DNA from: Suilimivivens sp964393865
GTDB lineage: Bacteria; Bacillota; Clostridia; Lachnospirales; Lachnospiraceae
Assembly (NCBI GenBank): GCA_964393865.1
Contig: CAYMUW010000016.1
Location: forward strand, 1-63,811
Length of the DNA stretch: 63,811 nt
Direction: 5' to 3'
Shown here: positions 15,896 through 24,391 of the stretch, in pieces
How positions within the stretch are numbered: the stretch's first letter is position 1
How the letters are laid out: each line of letters opens with the position of its first letter
The notes under the pieces: model-generated
Seen by the model: the letters and a program-made list of their open reading frames with translations, nothing else
What the model was told of the DNA's origin: nothing
The model's database searches: none
Made by a program: the position numbers and the translations under genes

Positions 15896-17803
15896 ATGAA
15901 TACAGAGTGGAAAGCAAGCTGTTTCAAACCGGAGGAACCGGGGGTATTCCCTGTTCCCAATGGCATGAGATTTGCGGCAGAATTTCCCGGCAACAGGGAA
16001 TGCGGTATTATTTTATATGACGGACAGGGACGAAAGATAAAGCTGCCTTTTACCGAGGAGAGCAGACAGGGAAGGCTGTATGGCATTCAAATAGAAGGGG
16101 AAGGCATTGCGGAGTGTAAATATCAGTATTATTATGGCGAAGAAATCATAACCGACAGATATGCCATGGGGATATCCGGTCTGGAAAAATGGGGTGCAGG
16201 AAAAACAAGAACCAGAGCGGTTTATGGCAGCTTTCAGACAGAGGATTTTGACTGGGAGGGCGATGCCCCCCTGATGGTGCCGTATGAGGATACCGTTATT
16301 TACGGATTGAATGTCAGAGCTTTTACCATGCATAAAAGTTCAGGGGTCAGGAACAGAGGAACCTTTGAAGGAATTGTAGAAAAGATTCCGTATTTGAAGG
16401 AGCTGGGAATAACAGCTCTCCTTTTGATGCCCTGCTATGAATATGAGGAATGCATGCATCTGCCGGTGTGGGCAAAGCAGCAAAGGCCGGAAGAGGAAAA
16501 TGCTTTTCATGATCCGGCAGAACACGTGAGAGTAAACTGCTGGGGATTTCAGGAGGGATACTATTTGGTGCCCAAGGCGTCTTACAGTGCAGGAAGTTCT
16601 CCAGCCATCTCCTTTAAAACAATGGTAAAGGAGCTGCACAGGAATGGGATTGAGGTAATGATGCATTTCTATTTTCCACCTCAAATTTCACAGCTTTACA
16701 TGCTTAAGGTGCTTCGGTACTGGGTGAAGGAATACCACATTGACGGTGTCAGGATCAGCGGTTTCCATATCCCGTATCGGATGCTGGCACAGGAAGGCTT
16801 TCTGGGAAGCACGAAGATTTGGTGCAGTGATCTTCCAAAGGACGAGATAGAGGAAGCGGGAACCGTTTTCAGAAATTTTGCATGTGATAACGGTAACTAC
16901 CGAAATGATATGAGGCGTTTCCTGAAGGGCGATGAAGGAATGCTGAATGATATGCTGCAATATCAAAGACGAAATCCCAAGGAGCATGGAGTAGTCAATT
17001 ATTTTGCCGATTATGACGGCTTTTCCCTGTATGATTGTGTTTCTTATGAGCGGAAGCATAATGAAGCAAACGGTGAAGACAATCGTGACGGTACGGATAT
17101 CAATTATACATGGAACTGCGGCGTAGAGGGAGCCACCAGGAAAAAGTCCGTTCAGGAGCTTCGCCTGAAGCAGATGAAGAATGCTCTTACATTTTTGTTT
17201 CTTGCGCAGGGAACTCCCTTTTTGTTCAGCGGGGATGAGTTTGCCAACACACGTTTCGGAAACAATAACTGCTACTGCAGGGATGATGCGGCAGGGTGGA
17301 TCAAGTGGAAAGAAACGCAGTTTTCTAAAGAGATTTTTTCCTATACTAAGTTTCTGATCAGCCTTCGGAAGGCCCATAAAATCTTTCATATGAAACAGGA
17401 ACTTCGGGTAATGGACAGCCTGGGCTGTGGTTATCCCGATATTTCCTACCATGGTACGGAAGCGTGGAGGCCTGATTTAAGCTTTATCAGCCGAATGGTG
17501 GGAGCAATGCTTTGCGGGCAGTATGCGGGTGAGGAACAATTTTTCTATCTTGCATGTAATATGCATTGGGAGCCCCACAGACTGGCGCTTCCCAAGCTGC
17601 CCTCCGGCCAGATATGGGTTAAAATTACAGATACCGCATGTTGTACGGGAGAGAGCATGAAGCCGGATGAGAATCTTAAGATGGAGGAACCGGTAATCAT
17701 TCAGGAAAGAAGTGTTGCCGTATATCAGTCCCAGACAATTGAAAAGTCGGCAGAAAAGGACGGACACGGAAGACGAAAAGGAAGCGGACGGAAGAACAAA
17801 TGA
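15896..17803 (+). CDS. GH13 isoamylase/GlgX-like protein, predicted catalytically dead
   Basis: The 635-residue protein aligns with glycogen-debranching GH13 enzymes. It has an N-terminal beta-domain, then GITALLLMPCYEYEEC (first barrel strand), VNCWGFQEGYYLVPKASYS, LRYWVKEYHIDGVRISG, VNYFADYDGFSLYDCVSYE, NRDGTDINYTWNCGVEG and LAQGTPFLFSGDEF. The nucleophile position, normally RFD, is RIS (Ser288). The acid/base Glu position reads KIWCS (Ser311). The usual DVVFNH motif is MHFYFP, and the HD pair is YD (Tyr373-Asp374). Two of three catalytic carboxylates are therefore missing while the frame is intact. A glucan-binding or regulatory role is possible (inference). AAGGAGG precedes the ATG. Confidence 0.85.
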   Translation: MNTEWKASCFKPEEPGVFPVPNGMRFAAEFPGNRECGIILYDGQGRKIKLPFTEESRQGRLYGIQIEGEGIAECKYQYYYGEEIITDRYAMGISGLEKWGAGKTRTRAVYGSFQTEDFDWEGDAPLMVPYEDTVIYGLNVRAFTMHKSSGVRNRGTFEGIVEKIPYLKELGITALLLMPCYEYEECMHLPVWAKQQRPEEENAFHDPAEHVRVNCWGFQEGYYLVPKASYSAGSSPAISFKTMVKELHRNGIEVMMHFYFPPQISQLYMLKVLRYWVKEYHIDGVRISGFHIPYRMLAQEGFLGSTKIWCSDLPKDEIEEAGTVFRNFACDNGNYRNDMRRFLKGDEGMLNDMLQYQRRNPKEHGVVNYFADYDGFSLYDCVSYERKHNEANGEDNRDGTDINYTWNCGVEGATRKKSVQELRLKQMKNALTFLFLAQGTPFLFSGDEFANTRFGNNNCYCRDDAAGWIKWKETQFSKEIFSYTKFLISLRKAHKIFHMKQELRVMDSLGCGYPDISYHGTEAWRPDLSFISRMVGAMLCGQYAGEEQFFYLACNMHWEPHRLALPKLPSGQIWVKITDTACCTGESMKPDENLKMEEPVIIQERSVAVYQSQTIEKSAEKDGHGRRKGSGRKNK

Positions 17804-18336
17804 AAGCCTGGAAACATTTCAAAACCATTACCTACCATAAATACCTTGTTATGAAAGGCTGTTTTAAAGTGGGATTGTATAAGCAGGGGCTTTTGCATGA
17901 TATGTCAAAATACAGTCCTACGGAATTTCTGGTAGGAGTGAAGTATTATCAGGGGAACAGAAGTCCCAATAATGCGGAGAGAGAGGCCATAGGGTATTCG
18001 TCCGCATGGCTTCATCATAAAGGAAGAAACAAGCACCATTATGAATATTGGATTGATTACAGTACCAAAGCAATAGACGGAGGCATGGCCCCTGCGCCTA
18101 TGCCTGTCAGGTATATTGTGGAAATGCTGATGGACCGCATTGCTGCGTGTAAAGTGTATAACGGCGATCGCTATACAACGGCGTCTCCTTGGGAATATTA
18201 TGCAAGCAGCAGAGAAAAAGCACCCTTGCATCCGAAGACGAAGGAGCTGCTTGAGGAGCTGCTTCTTATGCTTGCTGAGCAGGGAGAGGAGAAGACCTTT
18301 TCCTATATCAAAATGGAACTGCTTCGCAAATCCTGA
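17800..18336 (+). CDS. DUF5662 family protein
   Basis: The 178-residue protein matches the DUF5662 pattern. HKYLVMKGCFKVGLYKQGLLHDMSKYSPTE contains an HD pair, followed by HHKGRNKHHYEYW and MPVRYIVEMLMDRIAAC. His/Asp spacing resembles HD-type metal proteins. No activity has been established that I know of. The ATG overlaps the stop of the GH13-like gene (ATGA), so the two are co-translated. No membrane segment is visible. Confidence 0.85.
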   Translation: MKAWKHFKTITYHKYLVMKGCFKVGLYKQGLLHDMSKYSPTEFLVGVKYYQGNRSPNNAEREAIGYSSAWLHHKGRNKHHYEYWIDYSTKAIDGGMAPAPMPVRYIVEMLMDRIAACKVYNGDRYTTASPWEYYASSREKAPLHPKTKELLEELLLMLAEQGEEKTFSYIKMELLRKS

Positions 18337-18357
18337 TAAAATAATCGGACAGTAATA

Positions 18358-18384
18358 ACTCTTTTTTCTTTTTTGCATATGATA
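18358..18384 (+). promoter_or_regulatory. Candidate sigma-K promoter
   Basis: AC at 18358-18359, a 16-nt spacer and CATATGATA at 18376-18384 fit the sigma-K form AC-N16/17-CATAnnnTA. A sigma-E type -10 is also compatible, but no sigma-E -35 is seen. It lies 28 nt before the ATG of the Cys-rich gene. The short consensus makes chance matches common. Confidence 0.4.
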
Positions 18385-18412
18385 AAGCATAGAAAAAAGG
18401 AGTGATACAGGT

Positions 18413-18745
18413 ATGAATTGTCTGATTTTAGTATTATTGCTGTTATGCTGCGGAAATGACGGTGGCTGTCAGGACAGCGGTTTTATGTGCGGCAACGGAA
18501 GAATGAGTGACAGAAGATGCGGCGGCTCGGATAGAGACAGAGGCAGAGACAGAAATATGGATTGCGGCTGCCAGGATAGAGACAGGAGTTCAAATGACGG
18601 ATGTGACAGAGATAGAGACCGGGACAATGAGGATTGTGGCTGCAGAACCGAGTCCAGATTCGATACCAGACCATTTATTTCTTATCCCGGATCAGGATCA
18701 ACATGCGGCTGTGAGGAGTCCAGAAGTACTTCCGATCGTAATTAA
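18413..18745 (+). CDS. Cys/Asp/Arg-rich low-complexity protein, candidate spore or surface protein
   Basis: The 110-residue protein starts with a hydrophobic run (MNCLILVLLLLCC). It continues with Cys-rich and DR-repeat sequence: DRDRGRDRNMDCGCQDRDR, DRDRDRDNEDCGC, and near the end STCGCEES. It has 13 cysteines, often as CGC. AAGGAG lies 9 nt before the ATG. The GAYAGA-type DNA repeat gives a long shadow ORF in another frame. With the sigma-K-like promoter and the cotJ operon in the same window, a late-sporulation coat or crust component is plausible. I recognise no named family. Confidence 0.7.
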   Translation: MNCLILVLLLLCCGNDGGCQDSGFMCGNGRMSDRRCGGSDRDRGRDRNMDCGCQDRDRSSNDGCDRDRDRDNEDCGCRTESRFDTRPFISYPGSGSTCGCEESRSTSDRN

Positions 18746-18763
18746 AAATTTATGATGAAAAAA

Positions 18764-18808
18764 GTAGAATTGTCATGTATAATACACTATGTGGCAATTC
18801 TGCTTTTT
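18764..18808 (+). terminator. Intrinsic terminator after the Cys-rich gene
   Basis: GTAGAATTGTCATGT pairs with ATGTGGCAATTCTGC through Watson-Crick and G-U pairs, followed by TTTTT. It separates the Cys-rich gene from gtrA. Confidence 0.6.
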
Positions 18809-18839
18809 AATTATATTTTGGAAAAGGAAAGAATGAAAT

Positions 18840-19265
18840 ATGAAACAGCTGTTGGAACAGATTATTAAATTTGGTGTGGTAGGAGCCTTTTGCTTTCTGA
18901 TTGATTTTGGAATTACAATGGGGCTTACTAATCTGATAGGAGTTCATTATCTGGTTTCCAAGTTCTTAGGATTTGTGATTTCGGCAATTGTAAATTATCT
19001 TTTGAGCATCAGGTTTGTATTTACGCACAAAAAAGATATGGACAAGCGCAAAGAGTTTATTGTCTTTTTGATTCTGTCTGCAATCGGACTTGGAATCAAT
19101 GAGATTGTTATGTACGGCTGTGTGGATGGTGTGTACCGGCACAGCAATGCTCTGAAAGCGCTGCTCACCGAGGATATGATGATTGCGGTGAGCACCATTA
19201 TTGCAACCGGTGTGGTTATGGTTTATAACTTTATTTCCAGAAAGCTTTTTCTTGAAAGGAAATAA
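18840..19265 (+). CDS. GtrA-family membrane protein
   Basis: The 141-residue protein has four hydrophobic segments and the GtrA pattern QIIKFGVVGAFCFLIDFGIT, then NYLLSIRFVFTHKK and IATGVVMVYNFISRKLFL. GtrA proteins are linked to movement of lipid-linked sugars in cell-surface polysaccharide synthesis. No glycosyltransferase is next to it, so its partner is unknown. The next gene starts 5 nt after its stop. Confidence 0.9.
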   Translation: MKQLLEQIIKFGVVGAFCFLIDFGITMGLTNLIGVHYLVSKFLGFVISAIVNYLLSIRFVFTHKKDMDKRKEFIVFLILSAIGLGINEIVMYGCVDGVYRHSNALKALLTEDMMIAVSTIIATGVVMVYNFISRKLFLERK

Positions 19266-19270
19266 CGCTA

Positions 19271-20014
19271 ATGGATGAAAAGCGCTTTGAGGAAATCAGA
19301 AGCAGTGTCATAGGAAGCGAACGGCAGAGGTACGGTATCGGTACCTATCAGGAAAAAACCCTTCATGCGGTTTTAAAGGATTACTATGCGCCGGACAAGG
19401 ACATGCAGGAGATTCCCATAGACGGTTACGTGGCGGATATTTATACGGGAACCGAGATCATTGAGATTCAGACCGGAAATTTCAATAAAATGCGGAGTAA
19501 GCTGGAGCGATTTTTGCCCAATTATCCGGTGACCATTGTTTATCCGGTACCCAAAATCAAGTATTTGTTATGGGTGGATGAGGAGACCGGAGAATGCTCC
19601 AAGCCCAGGAAAAGTACGGTGACGGGTTCTGTTTACCGGGCTTTTTATGAGTTATACAAAATCAAACAATTTTTGCCTGATCCCAATTTGCGTCTGTGCT
19701 TTCCCCTTCTGGAGGTGGAGGAGTACAGGCTTCTCAACGGATGGAGCCGGGATAAGAAAAAGGGTTCCAGCAGGTATGACAGGATTCCGACAGCGCTTTT
19801 GGATGAAGTGCGCTTTGAGCGGGTGGAGGATTATGTGCAGTTGATTCCTTATGAGCTTACGGAGCCTTTTACCGTAAAGGAATTTGCAGGAGCCATAGGC
19901 GAGCGTAAGGAAATTGCAAGTAATGTGCTTCATATTCTGAACTATCTGCAGGTGGTTACAAGATGTGGGAAATCGGGAAAAGCCTATCTTTATGAGGTAA
20001 GGGAAATCGGATAA
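19271..20014 (+). CDS. PD-(D/E)XK-like protein with C-terminal winged-helix region, unassigned
   Basis: The 247-residue protein belongs to no family I can name with certainty. Residues 28-70 contain EKTLHAVLKDYY, then YVADIYTGTEIIEIQTGNF. The Asp56 and Glu65-x-Gln67 spacing resembles a PD-(D/E)XK nuclease core with Gln in place of Lys. The C-terminus (about 200-245) reads FTVKEFAGAIGERKEIASNV and LQVVTRCGKSGKAYLYEV, a winged-helix pattern. It follows gtrA by 5 nt and precedes miaB by 43 nt. AAAGGA upstream supports the start. Confidence 0.6.
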   Translation: MDEKRFEEIRSSVIGSERQRYGIGTYQEKTLHAVLKDYYAPDKDMQEIPIDGYVADIYTGTEIIEIQTGNFNKMRSKLERFLPNYPVTIVYPVPKIKYLLWVDEETGECSKPRKSTVTGSVYRAFYELYKIKQFLPDPNLRLCFPLLEVEEYRLLNGWSRDKKKGSSRYDRIPTALLDEVRFERVEDYVQLIPYELTEPFTVKEFAGAIGERKEIASNVLHILNYLQVVTRCGKSGKAYLYEVREIG

Positions 20015-20057
20015 AAAGCATAGCCGCATTGTAAGAAGCGGTCATACGGAGGCTGGA

Positions 20058-21482
20058 ATGCAAATTACGAATAAATTAACAGGGGCGGAGGAAACCGCCC
20101 GTCAGTTTGTCTATATGGATCAGGCAAAGGAATATGTAGAAAGGCTTGGGGCGGAGCTTGGCCGCAGGCCTACCTGCTGTGTTACCACCTTTGGCTGTCA
20201 GATGAATGCCAGAGATTCCGAAAAACTGGCAGGAATTCTGGAAAAGGCAGGGTACGAGCTGACGGAGGACGAGAATGCGGACTTCGTTATTTATAATACC
20301 TGCACGGTAAGGGACAATGCCAATCAGAGAGTTTATGGGCGCCTGGGCCATTTGGGCAGCATGAAAAAGAAAAATCCCCATAAGAAAATTGCGCTTTGCG
20401 GCTGCATGATGCAGGAGCCTTCCGTCATTGAAAAACTGCGGAAGAGCTATCGGTTTGTGGATTTGGTTTTTGGCACACACAATATTTACAAGTTTGCAGA
20501 GCTGTTGGTGCAGATGTTTGAAGCGGATGGCATGGTTGTTGATATCTGGGAGGATACGAATCAAATCGTGGAGGATCTGCCTGTGGAGCGCAAGTATCCA
20601 TTTAAATCTGGGATTAACATTATGTTCGGCTGCAACAATTTCTGCAGCTATTGTATTGTTCCCTATGTACGGGGAAGAGAGAGAAGCCGTAATCCGGAGG
20701 ATATTCTGCGTGAGATCAGAGCATTGGTGGATGACGGTGTTGTAGAAATTATGCTCCTTGGGCAGAACGTAAATTCCTATGGAAAGAATTTGGAGAAGCC
20801 CATGAGCTTTGCCCGGCTTCTTCAGGAAGTGGAAAAGATCGAGGGACTAAAGAGAATTCGTTTTATGACCTCTCATCCCAAGGATTTATCCGATGAGCTG
20901 ATTGAAGTGATGAAGCATTCTACGAAAATCTGCCGTCATCTTCATTTGCCGCTGCAGTCCGGTTCTACAAGGATTCTTAAGGCAATGAACAGGAATTATA
21001 CCAAGGAGGATTACCTTGCGCTTGCCGCCAAATTAAGGAAAGAAATTCCCAATCTTTCCATTACCACCGATATTATTGTGGGCTTTCCGGGAGAAGAGCC
21101 CTGTGATGTGGATGAAACCATTGACGTGGTGAAGCAGGTTCAATATGACAATGCGTTTACCTTCATTTACTCCAAAAGAACAGGCACACCGGCTGCTGCC
21201 ATGGAAAATCAGGTTCCTGAGGAGATTGTCAAAGAAGGCTTTGACAGACTGCTGAAGGTTGTGCAGGACACCGCAAGGGAGCGTGTGGCACTTCTTGAGG
21301 GCCAGACTAGGGATGCGCTGGTGGAAGAGGTGAACGAGCAGGACAGCACCCTGCTGACGGGAAGATTGTCCAACAATACCATTGTCCATTTTAAGGGAGA
21401 TCAAAGCTTAATAGGGAAAATAGTACCGGTTTATTTAAAAGAATGTCATGGCTTTTATTATATGGGGGATGCAGTACGGTAA
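20058..21482 (+). CDS. miaB: tRNA-2-methylthio-N6-dimethylallyladenosine synthase
   Basis: This radical SAM methylthiotransferase converts i6A37 to ms2i6A37. The N-terminal UPF0004 domain carries FGCQMNARDS, NTCTVRDNA and CGCMMQEP for the auxiliary cluster. The SAM cluster CxxxCxxC is CNNFCSYC at residues 192-199. A TRAM domain ends the 474-residue protein. Its substrate modification is made by MiaA, encoded 5 kb downstream, and MutS/MutL lie between them, a common Firmicutes cluster. Confidence 0.97.
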   Translation: MQITNKLTGAEETARQFVYMDQAKEYVERLGAELGRRPTCCVTTFGCQMNARDSEKLAGILEKAGYELTEDENADFVIYNTCTVRDNANQRVYGRLGHLGSMKKKNPHKKIALCGCMMQEPSVIEKLRKSYRFVDLVFGTHNIYKFAELLVQMFEADGMVVDIWEDTNQIVEDLPVERKYPFKSGINIMFGCNNFCSYCIVPYVRGRERSRNPEDILREIRALVDDGVVEIMLLGQNVNSYGKNLEKPMSFARLLQEVEKIEGLKRIRFMTSHPKDLSDELIEVMKHSTKICRHLHLPLQSGSTRILKAMNRNYTKEDYLALAAKLRKEIPNLSITTDIIVGFPGEEPCDVDETIDVVKQVQYDNAFTFIYSKRTGTPAAAMENQVPEEIVKEGFDRLLKVVQDTARERVALLEGQTRDALVEEVNEQDSTLLTGRLSNNTIVHFKGDQSLIGKIVPVYLKECHGFYYMGDAVR

Positions 21483-21528
21483 TAAAAAGCCTGCAGAATA
21501 TATTTACTTATGAGGAAGAGGAAATAGT

Positions 21529-21670
21529 ATGGAAAAATTGAAGCCGAAGTTTTTTCAGTGATGAAAACATATTCAAAGGAACAGTTCGTTTGCCTGCAAT
21601 TGCCGCTATTTTGTTCATGGTGGCATATAATATGTGCGGCTTCAGGGAATTTATTTATGCAAACACATAG
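21529..21670 (+). pseudogene. Small gene broken by a frameshift
   Basis: ATG 21529, behind GAGGAAGAGG, reads MEKLKPKFF, then hits TGA after a run of six T (21550-21555). Shifting the frame by one at this run gives SDENIFKGTVRLPAIAAILF, then MVAYNMCGFREFIYANT and a stop at 21668-21670. The joined product would be about 46 residues with a hydrophobic centre. No family is recognised. It fills the miaB-mutS gap, where related genomes often carry a short regulator gene, but I cannot show that this is its remnant. Confidence 0.4.
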
Positions 21671-21731
21671 ATGACGCCCTGATGTTGGCAAGGGCATACA
21701 ATGAAACAGTTTAAAAGGTACAGGTAAGAAA

Positions 21732-24377
21732 ATGGCTGAATTGACACCAATGATGCAGAAGTATCTGGAGACGAAAAACGAGTACAAGGACTGCATTCTC
21801 TTTTATCGTCTGGGAGATTTTTATGAAATGTTCTTTGATGATGCCATTACGGCATCCAAAGAACTGGAAATTACCCTGACAGGGAAAAGCTGCGGGCTTG
21901 AGGAGCGGGCGCCTATGTGCGGCATCCCTTACCACGCAGTGGACGGATATTTGAACAAGCTGGTATCCAAAGGCTATAAGGTTGCAATCTGCGAACAGCT
22001 TGAGGATCCTAAGCTTGCCAAGGGACTTGTAAAAAGAGATGTGGTCAGAATTGTCACACCGGGAACCAATCTGAATGTTCAGGCGATGGACGAGAGCAGG
22101 AATAACTATTTGATGAGCATTGCTTTCTTTCAGGGGAAAACGGGTGTCTCTATTGCGGATGTTACAACGGGAGATTACTACCTGACAGAGGTTGAAGATA
22201 CCAAAAAGCTTTTGGATGAGATCAACAAATATCATCCTAGTGAGATTATCTGCAACGATGCGTTTTTGGTCAGCGGTGTTGACGTGGAGGATTTGCGTGG
22301 AAGACTGCATATTGCAATTTATCCTCTAGAGCCTCATTTCTTTGACGAGGATCGATGCAGAAAGAGCCTTTTAAAGCACTTTCATGTAACCACGCTGCAG
22401 GGAATGGGGATTGAAGATTTCCCTTCGGGACTGATTGCTGCGGGAGCGCTGATGCTGTATCTTACGGATACCCAGAAGACTTCTCTGGATCATTTTACAC
22501 ACTTATATCCATATCTGACCAGCAGATATATGCTTCTGGACAGCTCCACCAGAAGAAATCTGGAGCTTACGGAAACCCTTAGGGAAAAACAGAAGAGAGG
22601 CTCGCTGCTGGGCGTTTTGGACAAGACGAGAACCGCAATGGGAGCCAGATGTCTGAGACAGTATATTGAGCAGCCTCTGATTGACAAGGAACAGATTATC
22701 AAAAGGCTGGACAGTGTGGAGGCACTGTCAAAGCAGGCTATCAGCAGGGATGAAATCCGGGAATATTTAAATCCCATTTATGATTTGGAAAGACTTTTGG
22801 GAAAGGTAAGCTATAAAACCGCCAATCCCAGAGATTTGATTGCTTTTCGCAATTCGCTGCAAATGCTGCCCCATATCAAAACCCTTCTGGCGGATTTTGA
22901 TGAGGAGCTTTTAAAGGAAATCAGTGCGGAAATTGATGATCTTTCCGATATCTGTATGTTGATTGAAAATGCGATTATGGATGAACCTCCCATTACCATT
23001 AAGGAGGGCGGAATCATACGGGATGGCTTTGACGAAACCATTGATAAGCTGCGCCATGCCAAAACGGAAGGAAAGGACTGGCTGGCAAAGCTGGAGGAGG
23101 AAGACCGGGAGCGGACGGGAATTAAAAACCTTCGCATCCGTTACAATAAGGTATTCGGCTATTATTTTGAGGTGACCAATTCCTTTAAAAAGCAGGTGCC
23201 GGAGGATTATATCCGAAAGCAGACCCTGACCAATGCGGAGCGTTACACCAATGCCAGATTAAAGGAGCTGGAGGATACCATTTTAAATGCGGAGGACAAG
23301 CTGTACGGTCTGGAATACGATATGTTCTGTGACATCAGGGATGCCATTGCAGGTGAAATGGAGCGTATTCAGCGTACCGCCAAGGCGATCGCAAGGCTGG
23401 ATGTGTTTGCATCCTTTTCCACTGTAGCGGAGCGCAATCATTATGTGAGACCGTCCATCAATGAGAAGGGAATTATCGACATTAAGGGCGGACGACATCC
23501 GGTGGTGGAGCAGATGATATCGGGAGAGATGTTTATTTCCAACGATACTTATCTGGACAATCATAAATTCTGTGTATCAATCATTACCGGTCCCAATATG
23601 GCGGGAAAATCCACTTATATGAGGCAGGTGGCGCTGATTGTGCTTATGGCGCAGATCGGCTGCTTTGTGCCTGCGGAAAGTGCCAATATCGGTATGGTAG
23701 ACCGAATCTTTACCAGAGTAGGCGCCTCCGATGATCTGGCCAGCGGGCAGAGTACCTTTATGGTGGAAATGAATGAGGTGGCTAATATTTTAAGGAATGC
23801 CACTTCCAACAGTCTTCTGATCCTTGATGAGATCGGACGGGGAACCTCCACCTTTGACGGACTTTCCATTGCCTGGGCCGTGATTGAGCATATCAGCAAC
23901 AAAAAGCTGCTTGGCGCCAAAACCCTGTTTGCAACTCATTACCATGAGCTTACCGAGCTTGAGGGAAAAATGAGTAATGTAAACAATTATTGCATTGCGG
24001 TGAAGGAAAAGGGAGACGATATTGTCTTTCTGCGCAAAATTATCAAAGGCGGAGCAGACAAGAGCTATGGTATTCAGGTTGCAAAGCTTGCGGGAGTACC
24101 GGATATGGTTATTGACCGTGCTAAGGAAATTGTGGCGCAGCTTGTAGACAATGATATTCTGGAAAAAGTGCAAAGCATTGCCATCGATCAGAAGGAAGGG
24201 AAGCATAAGCCGGTTAAGTATGACGAGGTTGATTTGTCCCAAATGTCCTTATTTGATACGGTGACGGATGAGGATGTATTAAATGAGCTGAAAGAGATCG
24301 ATGTGTCCAATCTGACGCCTCTGGATGCCCTTAACACACTATATCGCTTACAAAACAAGTTAAAGAACAGGTGGTAG
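21732..24377 (+). CDS. mutS: DNA mismatch repair protein MutS
   Basis: The 881-residue MutS1 has the mismatch-reading GDFYEMF (Phe30-x-Glu32) near its N-terminus. The ATPase domain has Walker A TGPNMAGKST near residue 620, ASDDLASGQSTFMVEMNE, Walker B LLILDEIGRGTSTFDG and the THYHEL motif. It recognises mismatches and recruits MutL, encoded 14 nt downstream. Length is typical for the family. The ribosome-binding site is weak (AGGTAAG). Confidence 0.97.
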   Translation: MAELTPMMQKYLETKNEYKDCILFYRLGDFYEMFFDDAITASKELEITLTGKSCGLEERAPMCGIPYHAVDGYLNKLVSKGYKVAICEQLEDPKLAKGLVKRDVVRIVTPGTNLNVQAMDESRNNYLMSIAFFQGKTGVSIADVTTGDYYLTEVEDTKKLLDEINKYHPSEIICNDAFLVSGVDVEDLRGRLHIAIYPLEPHFFDEDRCRKSLLKHFHVTTLQGMGIEDFPSGLIAAGALMLYLTDTQKTSLDHFTHLYPYLTSRYMLLDSSTRRNLELTETLREKQKRGSLLGVLDKTRTAMGARCLRQYIEQPLIDKEQIIKRLDSVEALSKQAISRDEIREYLNPIYDLERLLGKVSYKTANPRDLIAFRNSLQMLPHIKTLLADFDEELLKEISAEIDDLSDICMLIENAIMDEPPITIKEGGIIRDGFDETIDKLRHAKTEGKDWLAKLEEEDRERTGIKNLRIRYNKVFGYYFEVTNSFKKQVPEDYIRKQTLTNAERYTNARLKELEDTILNAEDKLYGLEYDMFCDIRDAIAGEMERIQRTAKAIARLDVFASFSTVAERNHYVRPSINEKGIIDIKGGRHPVVEQMISGEMFISNDTYLDNHKFCVSIITGPNMAGKSTYMRQVALIVLMAQIGCFVPAESANIGMVDRIFTRVGASDDLASGQSTFMVEMNEVANILRNATSNSLLILDEIGRGTSTFDGLSIAWAVIEHISNKKLLGAKTLFATHYHELTELEGKMSNVNNYCIAVKEKGDDIVFLRKIIKGGADKSYGIQVAKLAGVPDMVIDRAKEIVAQLVDNDILEKVQSIAIDQKEGKHKPVKYDEVDLSQMSLFDTVTDEDVLNELKEIDVSNLTPLDALNTLYRLQNKLKNRW

Positions 24378-24391
24378 AACAGGAGGTTTTT

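Noticed and set aside
16688..17452. 254-codon minus-strand ORF inside the GH13-like gene
   Set aside because: It is antisense to a well-conserved protein, has no recognisable motifs and no ribosome-binding site, so it is a shadow ORF.
18530..18640. Repeated GAYAGAGAC units considered as CRISPR-like or minisatellite repeats
   Set aside because: Units are short, without unique spacers, and encode Asp-Arg repeats in frame, so they are coding low-complexity sequence.
18507..18755. 82-codon ORF with ETE/AARIET repeats overlapping the Cys-rich gene
   Set aside because: The GACAGA/GATAGA-type repeats stay open in two frames. Only the frame at 18413 has a ribosome-binding site and a hydrophobic start.
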